A model generated the notes under the pieces. It ran no database searches, had not been told where the DNA came from, and saw only the letters and a program-made list of their open reading frames with translations. Source: an uncultured Prevotella sp. (GTDB taxonomy: Bacteria > Bacteroidota > Bacteroidia > Bacteroidales > Bacteroidaceae). Taken from it: a stretch of DNA of 64,000 bases. The stretch lies in the NCBI GenBank assembly GCA_900319905.1, contig ONQB01000007.1, forward strand, positions 34,821-98,820, given 5' to 3'. The stretch's first letter is position 1; every line of letters begins with the position of its first letter. The position numbers and the translations under genes were made by a program. Positions 60,237 to 64,000 of the stretch are shown here, in pieces.

Positions 60237-61313
60237 ATGGATGACCTTACATTCTTAGTCAGCTGGGGAGCTAATAAAGAGACCGCTTGGAGTGGTACAA
60301 ACTATTCTTTGTATAAGGCACTGAATAACTACTACAAAGTCAAAGACATCAATCTTAGCAATCTAAGCGGAAATAGATGGGTGAATGCTATATTGAGACG
60401 CTTGCTGAGAATGGATGGTGCCAGTTTGGAGTACTATCGTCGGCATAGGTTGGGAAAGAAGCTTGAAAGTATAAATGGAAATGTATTCCAATTTAGTGAG
60501 GTCCTGTACGATAGTGAGGTGCGTAGAACTTACATGTATGTTGATAACACGGTATCTTATGTCAACTATATGAGAGATCAATTGCCCGATACTTTTGCAG
60601 TTTCTGCTTTTCAAAATACAAACGCAGAAATATTCAGCAAGAGAGAAAAGGAGCAAGATGAATATATACGCTCATGCTCTGGTCTTTTTACTATGGGACA
60701 TTGGCTTAAGGAATGGCTTATTCAACAAGGATTTTCTTCTGATAAGATTCATGCTGTTGGCGGCGGAATCAATGTTGATAGAAGCTTAATATGCCCTCAA
60801 GTCAAAACCCATAATAAAATCTTGTTTGTCGGTAAGGACTTTAAGCGCAAAGGTGGGTACATTACATACGAGGCCTTTAAGTTTTTAAGAGGACAAGGAA
60901 GGAACGTAGAACTTTACGTGATAGGTCCGTCCCATGATCCTATCGATGATCCTGTAGAGGGTTATCATTTTATTGGTCTTATTCCATTCCACGAAGAGGC
61001 AAAATATTATAATATGTGCGATGTGTTTTGCATGCCAAGCTACTTTGAGGCCTACGGATTGGTCTTCGTGGAGGCTCTTACATTCGGCTTGCCTTGCATA
61101 GGGAGGAATTGCTATGAGATGCCTTATTTCATTAATGATGGGAAGACAGGTTTACTTCTAGAGAATGATGATCCCCATGAACTTGCATCACTAATGCAGC
61201 AAATACTTGACAATGATACTTTCTCTCAGAATGTAGTTTCGAATCGCCCAAATTACATTCAGGAGTATTCGTGGTCCACTGTAGCTGAAAGAATCTCCAG
61301 CATTATAAAGTAG
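60237..61313 (+). CDS. Family 4-type glycosyltransferase (GT-B)
   Basis: A 358-residue cytoplasmic glycosyltransferase. It starts FLVSWGANKETAWSGTNYSL, the acceptor-side loop seen in GT4 enzymes. The donor half contains KILFVGKDFKRKGG, FIGLIPFHEEAKYYNMCDVF and CMPSYFEAYGLVFVEALTFG, where the Glu residues form the EX7E-type nucleotide-sugar site. The frame is open back to 59994, but that extension overlaps a strongly structured non-coding region, so ATG 60237 is preferred (ATG 60216 is possible). No other polysaccharide-synthesis genes adjoin, so this is an orphan, perhaps carried in with the surrounding module. Confidence 0.85.
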   Translation: MDDLTFLVSWGANKETAWSGTNYSLYKALNNYYKVKDINLSNLSGNRWVNAILRRLLRMDGASLEYYRRHRLGKKLESINGNVFQFSEVLYDSEVRRTYMYVDNTVSYVNYMRDQLPDTFAVSAFQNTNAEIFSKREKEQDEYIRSCSGLFTMGHWLKEWLIQQGFSSDKIHAVGGGINVDRSLICPQVKTHNKILFVGKDFKRKGGYITYEAFKFLRGQGRNVELYVIGPSHDPIDDPVEGYHFIGLIPFHEEAKYYNMCDVFCMPSYFEAYGLVFVEALTFGLPCIGRNCYEMPYFINDGKTGLLLENDDPHELASLMQQILDNDTFSQNVVSNRPNYIQEYSWSTVAERISSIIK

Positions 61314-61454
61314 GACAAACTTTCACGTAGATATACTTTGGGTACCGCCCCAGCACGAAAAGCGTGACGGGACATATCCATACACTTCGGTAAAAGTCGT
61401 CGAAATGAGGCGTATTGTAATCCGCTCCATAAAAGAGGTTGTTGTAGGTTTTGG

Positions 61455-62558
61455 TCAAAGCAGCTTCTTCAGGTCCTCCATATCCGGCAGCGCATCACGC
61501 AGCTCTTTGGGCAGTTCGCTCGAGGTACGATAGGTGGCCACGCCCATCGGCTTGGAAGTGTCGCGGAAAGACAGCTCCACGATCTTGTCGCTCTTGGATT
61601 TGCAGAGGATGATGCCGATAGACGGATTCTCATCGGGCAGCTTCACGTACTCGTCAAGAGCAGAGAGGTAGAAATTCAACTTGCCTGTGTATTCGGGTTT
61701 GAACTCCCCTCGCTTCAATTCAAAGGCTACAAGACTCCGCAGCTTACGAGAGAAGAAAAGCAAGTCTATGTAATAGTCATGACCTTCAACTTCAAGGTGG
61801 TACTGGTTGCCCATGAAGGCGAAATCCTTGCCGAAAGCCATGATGAAGTTCTTGATGTTCTGAATGATGCTCTGCTCAATCACCCGTTCGTCAACATCCT
61901 CAGGGTCTTCGATGTTGATGAAGTCGAGCAGGTATTCATCCTTGAAAGACTGTAAAGCCTTCCGCTTAAAATCATTGTCGCTGATAGTGTGGTCGAAGTT
62001 GGTTTGATGGATGGAACCTTGCTTGTGGTAGAGGTCTTCAGCTATGTGGTATTTGAGGGTGTCTTTAGTCCAACTACCCTGGGCACACCGGCTGATGTAG
62101 AAAAGACGCTCGTCAAAGTCTTTGATCTTTGAAAGTATCTCAACGTGATTGGTAAAGCCGACTGTCATGAAATTGTCTATGGGAAATTCGGCAGTTGTCA
62201 GCTGCCGAATTTCATAATCCATTGATGTGCAATTGCTTATTAAATCGTCAGAAGCCATCTGACGATTTATGTACGGGCTCCACTGTTCGTAAAACATGCG
62301 CATGTTTTTAATGTTGCGGGCAGAGAATCCTCTCAACCCCGGCAACTCTTGTTGCAGTCCTTTGGCGATGGTCTCAATGGCATTGCTGCCCCAATATCCG
62401 TCACGACTATGGGTAGAGACGTAGCCACCGACGGAGTAGTAGAGCTTCAACAGCTCTTTGTTGGCCTGCTTTGCGGCAGCATAGCGGCTCTTGAGTATGG
62501 CACTCTTAATGTCCTTGACTGCTTGCAGATATTCCTGTGAGATATGAGAGATTTCCAT
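61455..62558 (-). CDS. Second DUF1016-type PD-(D/E)XK nuclease-domain protein
   Basis: A 367-residue protein. DUF1016_N (about 15-195) has ANKELLKLYYSVGGYVS, GLRGFSARNIKNMRMFYEQW and a long linker. The nuclease domain (about 225-360) has YYIDLLFFS then LVAFELKRGEFKPEY and DENPSIGIILCKS. It is distinct from the protein at 24837 (longer, different N-terminus), so the two were probably acquired separately. ATG 62558 is chosen over an upstream extension through the promoter. It is convergent with the glycosyltransferase. The function is unproven; these proteins are commonly found in accessory regions. Confidence 0.85.
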   Translation of the reverse strand: MEISHISQEYLQAVKDIKSAILKSRYAAAKQANKELLKLYYSVGGYVSTHSRDGYWGSNAIETIAKGLQQELPGLRGFSARNIKNMRMFYEQWSPYINRQMASDDLISNCTSMDYEIRQLTTAEFPIDNFMTVGFTNHVEILSKIKDFDERLFYISRCAQGSWTKDTLKYHIAEDLYHKQGSIHQTNFDHTISDNDFKRKALQSFKDEYLLDFINIEDPEDVDERVIEQSIIQNIKNFIMAFGKDFAFMGNQYHLEVEGHDYYIDLLFFSRKLRSLVAFELKRGEFKPEYTGKLNFYLSALDEYVKLPDENPSIGIILCKSKSDKIVELSFRDTSKPMGVATYRTSSELPKELRDALPDMEDLKKLL

Positions 62559-62576
62559 ATTAATCCGTTTTGCGTA

Positions 62577-62584
62577 CAAAGATA
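62577..62584 (-). promoter_or_regulatory. -7 box of the second DUF1016 gene
   Basis: TATCTTTG on the minus strand, 18 bases before ATG 62558. The leader is therefore short. Confidence 0.5.
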
Positions 62585-62639
62585 ACAACTTCCTCCCAAC
62601 TTTGCAACGAAACAATCTGGAAAATACCAATGTAGCCCC

Positions 62640-63100
62640 AAACGAATGAATATGAACGGATGGCTAAAAATCCTTGTGAGGGGGTCTGGTGCGTTGTAGA
62701 CGACCCAGCGCTAAAAGAGAATGCTATCTCATACAGAAAACTTTGGACTTTCTGCGCACAATGGTCATACAGCAGCGTGTGCAGAAGGTGCCGACGCAGG
62801 CGGAGGCTATTCGGACATACAACTATCCGTATCAGTACTGGAGGAAGCTGTTGCCAACTCCATGTATCATCGTTTTCCAAAGGTGCAAATGAAAGTCTTG
62901 AAATTAAATGGAGTTTCAGAAACTGAGCTTGCTTCTTGAGGGAAAGACAGGCATTTTCTTCATTGGTTATCTGAAAACCGAGAGCATGCTTTTGATCAAA
63001 CGTTTCCTTTGGCATTCTGCAGCAGGTTCAGATAATGTTTTCGTTCAAATAGCATCGGTTTGGAATATATTTATGTGTCTTGACACGGATTTGTACGGCA
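62640..63100. other. Intergenic stretch with possible gene debris
   Basis: Several short overlapping frames are present on both strands, none with a promoter or recognisable domain. It contains the right copy of the 41-bp direct repeat. I regard it as degraded or non-coding DNA. Confidence 0.35.
62873..62913. repeat. 41-bp direct repeat, right copy
   Basis: Partner of 59567-59607 (39 of 41 identical, same orientation). The pair brackets the candidate RNA, the glycosyltransferase and the second DUF1016 gene. Confidence 0.8.
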
Positions 63101-63101
63101 A

Positions 63102-63307
63102 AGATAGTGCAAAAGAGCGACATATCAAAGAAAAAAGATTTTTCTTTTTTCGTTGTATGTCCGAGTGCAGCCTATCTTATGAAAAGATAGTGCAAAAGTT
63201 TCGTTGTATGTCCGAGTGCAGCCTATCTTATGAAAAGATAGTGCAAAAGAGTGACATATCAAAGAAAAAATATTTTTTCTTTTTTCGTTGTATGTCCGAG
63301 TGCAGCC
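63102..63307 (+). repeat. Tandem repeats of 51 bp inside a 134-bp duplication
   Basis: Two identical 51-bp units (63149-63199 and 63200-63250) start TTCGTTGTATGTCCGAGTGC and end CTTATGAAAAGATAGTGCAAAAGT in two pieces; a partial third is at 63284-63307. A larger unit (GATAGTGCAAAAGAG, CGACATATCAAAGAAAAAA and the TTCGTTG block) occurs at 63102-63173 and again at 63236-63307. Each unit contains the palindrome CTATCTTATGAAAAGATAG. Non-coding. Confidence 0.8.
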
Positions 63308-63532
63308 AGTAATCTTGCTTTTGCCCCTTTGGCGTTTTAGTGTGATCCTAACAGTCTACTTCTTTTCCCATAATACTCATTGCGCGGACCAAACGTCCAA
63401 ATGCGCTATATCCTACATCTCATGCTGTATGTTCGCATTCTTTCCTAACTGGCTAATTGACTCCGCCTGTTAAAAGAAGAGCGGAGAAACGTTAAAAAGA
63501 AGATAGAGGGATGATGTTCTTTTATATTTGAC

Positions 63533-63540
63533 TACCTTTG
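63533..63540 (+). promoter_or_regulatory. -7 box of the CPBP protease gene
   Basis: TACCTTTG matches TAnnTTTG, 41 bases upstream of ATG 63582. The -33 element is not clear. Confidence 0.45.
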
Positions 63541-63581
63541 TGTCAATTTTTGACAATCAAGGGAAAAGAATTAGAGGCGAA

Positions 63582-64000
63582 ATGAGAATTACTGTCTTTT
63601 TGGTGATATGCTTGGTGGGAGCCATCTTGGTGGGGGCTCCATTTATGGGCCTTTTCTTAAATAGCGACGGCAATGCAACCGCTCCCCAATCGATGCCTGA
63701 CCTCATGTCGATAGCTTGCTCCGCTTTTCTGTTAGCAGCGTTAGCCGTAGAGAATAAAATAGAGAAGCTTGACTTATGGACGGTTGGACGGTCGGGGCTT
63801 CACATGAAAGTATTCTTTATTTCCATCCTCTTAGGCCTGCTCTGGCAACTTGCCATATATCTCATTTGTCAGTTGAGCAATACGGCCTACCCACATCCTG
63901 CTACGGAACTATCCCCACTGCTCATTTCTATTGCCTCGACTGGCCTGTTAGGTCCGTTCGCTGAGGAAATGCTATTCCGAAAGTGGCTCGTCAGCATGAT
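63582..64000 (+). CDS. CPBP-family intramembrane metalloprotease, N-terminal part (runs off window)
   Basis: The first 139 residues are visible. There are hydrophobic segments at about 4-27, 41-57, 76-99 and 111-127, followed by GPFAEEMLFRKWL with Glu128, Glu129 and Arg133. This is the EExxxR motif 1 of the CPBP (CaaX protease and bacteriocin-processing, ABI) family. Later motifs with the zinc-binding His lie outside the window. Members cleave membrane-embedded substrates or act in bacteriocin self-immunity; the role here is unknown. The start is ATG 63582, after a promoter box. Confidence 0.82.
   Translation, partial: MRITVFLVICLVGAILVGAPFMGLFLNSDGNATAPQSMPDLMSIACSAFLLAALAVENKIEKLDLWTVGRSGLHMKVFFISILLGLLWQLAIYLICQLSNTAYPHPATELSPLLISIASTGLLGPFAEEMLFRKWLVSM

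Noticed and set aside
61321-61454. Small gene between the glycosyltransferase and DUF1016 gene
   Set aside because: The stretch is short, contains stops in all frames and no promoter box.
55900-63500. Complete insertion sequence or prophage in the accessory zone
   Set aside because: No transposase, integrase, capsid or relaxase motif was recognised; only indirect signs of transfer are present.

Overview
The window comes from a Bacteroidales genome, most like Prevotella or a close relative. The grounds are a SusC/SusD polysaccharide-utilisation locus (PUL), a BspA-type leucine-rich-repeat protein, a hybrid sugar-binding/AraC regulator, secreted proteins ending in short type-IX-secretion-like tails, and Bacteroidetes promoters (TTTG, 19-21 bases, TAnnTTTG) in front of many genes. 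No rRNA, tRNA, CRISPR array or complete insertion sequence was recognised. All assignments were made by reading the sequence; no database search was run.

Layout. 1-3.4 kb: a minus-strand cluster of pyridoxamine kinase, an AspT/YidE-type transporter and an RluA-like pseudouridine synthase that leaves the window. 3.7-4.8 kb: mannose-1-phosphate guanylyltransferase. 5.0-22.3 kb: five consecutive genes for large exported proteins (LRR protein, two paralogous giant propeller/adhesin proteins around a third fibronectin-type protein, and a GH127 beta-L-arabinofuranosidase). 22.5-29.8 kb: housekeeping genes (HIT protein, GreA, outer-membrane barrel, MetG) mixed with a DUF1016 nuclease and an AAA/PD-(D/E)XK protein. 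30.1-42.8 kb: a PUL with regulator, GH2, ROK kinase, lipoprotein, SusD, SusC and a beta-helix hydrolase. The GH2 active-site motifs look like exo-beta-glucosaminidase, so the locus may target a glucosamine-containing glycan. 43.4-49.7 kb: NDH-2, a secreted glutathione peroxidase, a regulator remnant, a GH3 enzyme and a second GH3 that is a deletion-scarred pseudogene. 50.1-55.8 kb: fructokinase plus sugar permease, an FMN/4Fe-4S membrane protein, and a BlaI/BlaR1-type pair. 55.9-63.5 kb: an accessory zone with a broken ATPase gene, nested palindromes, an ATPase/DUF234 gene behind a regular array of inverted half-sites, a truncated kinase-like gene, a candidate structured RNA, a lone glycosyltransferase, a second DUF1016 nuclease and tandem repeats. 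The window ends inside a CPBP membrane protease.

The most unusual content is non-coding: (i) a dispersed palindromic repeat family (six copies) built from GGACTTC-type blocks; (ii) two intergenic arrays of degenerate 22-bp units; (iii) a candidate structured RNA of about 310 nt near 59.85-60.16 kb with a promoter-like box and a multi-helix, T-tract 3' end; (iv) 41-bp direct repeats (39/41 identical) bracketing about 3.3 kb that holds this RNA, a glycosyltransferase and a nuclease; (v) alternating half-sites every 25-27 bp before the ATPase gene. None of these was matched to a named system.
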